Assembly: GCA_030734395.1 (NCBI GenBank)
Contig: JAUZTG010000037.1
Coordinates: forward strand, 1-55,100
Reading direction: 5' to 3'
From: Sarocladium kiliense
Lineage: Eukaryota > Ascomycota > Sordariomycetes > Hypocreales > Sarocladiaceae
DNA: 55,100 bases
Shown piece by piece: positions 54,665 through 55,100 of the stretch. Made by a program: the position numbers and the translations under genes. The notes beneath the pieces are model-generated. The model was given only the letters and a program-made list of their open reading frames with translations. It did no database searches and was not told the origin of the DNA. Every line of letters starts with the position of its first letter. The stretch's first letter is position 1.

Positions 54665-55100
54665 CCAAATAATCAAGCCATGAAAGACGACCCGGTCTGC
54701 GGGGGAGGGAAAAGGGAGGATCCTTGGGACAAGGCAAAAAGAGAGTGTGGCTTCGATCTTCTGCCGATACAGCGTTCGAGATGGCATGGCCTCCTTGAAC
54801 ATCCTGACACTACTGAGGACATTCTTATCTGGGCTAAGGAAACGCTACAACAGCGTGAGCTTCTCATCCCATTTCCACATAACACGATGCTGACGTCTCC
54901 GTAGTCGATTCCAGGCACCCAAGTACACATCAGCTGGAAGGATTCCTAGGGTGCCTTTCCAAAGGAGGAGAGGTCCCAGGTTCGGACAAAGTCGAAGACT
55001 TTGCTTTGTTCCAGGAGGTTGAAGATGATCTCCTTCAGGAGTTCACTCGCCGTGTAGTTAGAATGGAGGAACTGGTTGCGAAGTTGCCGCGCATTCCTTG
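54662..55100 (+). CDS. Unknown gene, 5' part (runs off window)
   Basis: Exon 1 is 54662-54854; a 50 bp intron (GTGAGC...CCGTAG, 54855-54904) joins in phase to an exon open to the window end: LQQ-LDSRHPSTHQLEG, then VEDFALFQEVEDDLLQEF and RRVVRMEELVAKLPRIP. N-terminus MPNNQAMKDDPVCGGG is followed by KRECGFDLLPIQRS and HPDTTEDILIWAKETL. No domain recognised. The start codon coincides with the right end of the 590 bp repeat, which therefore supplies its promoter region. Confidence 0.55.

Noticed and set aside
1..55100. Giant Starship-type transposon
   Set aside because: No tyrosine-recombinase (DUF3435) captain or other Starship hallmark gene was found in any frame, so the accessory nature alone is not enough.

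Overview
The window is nuclear DNA from a filamentous ascomycete (Pezizomycotina). The genes are split by many 45-60 bp GT-AG introns with CTAAC-like branch sites. The families are typical of these fungi: an RTA1-type 7-TM protein, a Zn2Cys6 regulator, a family-28 sterol-type glycosyltransferase, a Cys-ligated peroxygenase, an NB-ARC/TPR NLR, a 2EXR-like protein, an Ecl1-type zinc protein, ExK-containing fungal DUF proteins and a GH18 chitinase. I cannot name the species; a Sordariomycete/Hypocreales-like fungus is only a guess. The mix of intact genes, frameshifted relics, helicase fragments and dispersed repeats looks like an accessory, possibly subtelomeric, region. No telomere repeat, rRNA, tRNA or CRISPR was seen.

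Layout. 0-11 kb: the 3' end of an ABC transporter with a decayed second copy of its tail, a 2EXR-like gene, a coiled-coil gene, a GH18 chitinase, a PIF1/Helitron-type helicase relic broken by a ~119 bp hairpin repeat (second copy at 2.2 kb, inverted), a decayed double-Myb gene, an intact NmrA-like gene, a RecQ-helicase fragment and a bZIP gene. 12-23 kb: an SDR reductase, an Ecl1-type gene with a probable GC-AG intron, a frameshifted ExK-type gene, a casein-kinase-1-like gene with an in-frame stop, a ~590 bp repeat, a frameshifted secreted protein and a frameshifted NLR. 23.8-31.6 kb: four intact genes in a row (Zn2Cys6 factor, RTA1-like protein, GT28 glycosyltransferase, peroxygenase) that could form a lipid or xenobiotic response cluster. 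33-45 kb: a small coiled-coil protein, a second ExK gene bracketed by perfect 35 bp direct repeats, a lineage-type orphan, a zinc-finger protein with expanding ~45-residue repeats, a 29-residue Cys protein, an orphan of 250 residues and an APH-family kinase. 45-55 kb: short uncertain genes, then a divergent pair of large orphan genes over a perfect 11 bp hairpin, a third orphan, the second copy of the ~590 bp repeat, and a gene running off the end.

I rebuilt exon structures by hand from reading-frame phase and splice signals. Joins marked as consistent are phase-correct on both sides, but no transcript evidence was available. Several frameshifts (NLR, ExK gene 1, the secreted protein) could be real decay or assembly error; one of them lies in a G-run.
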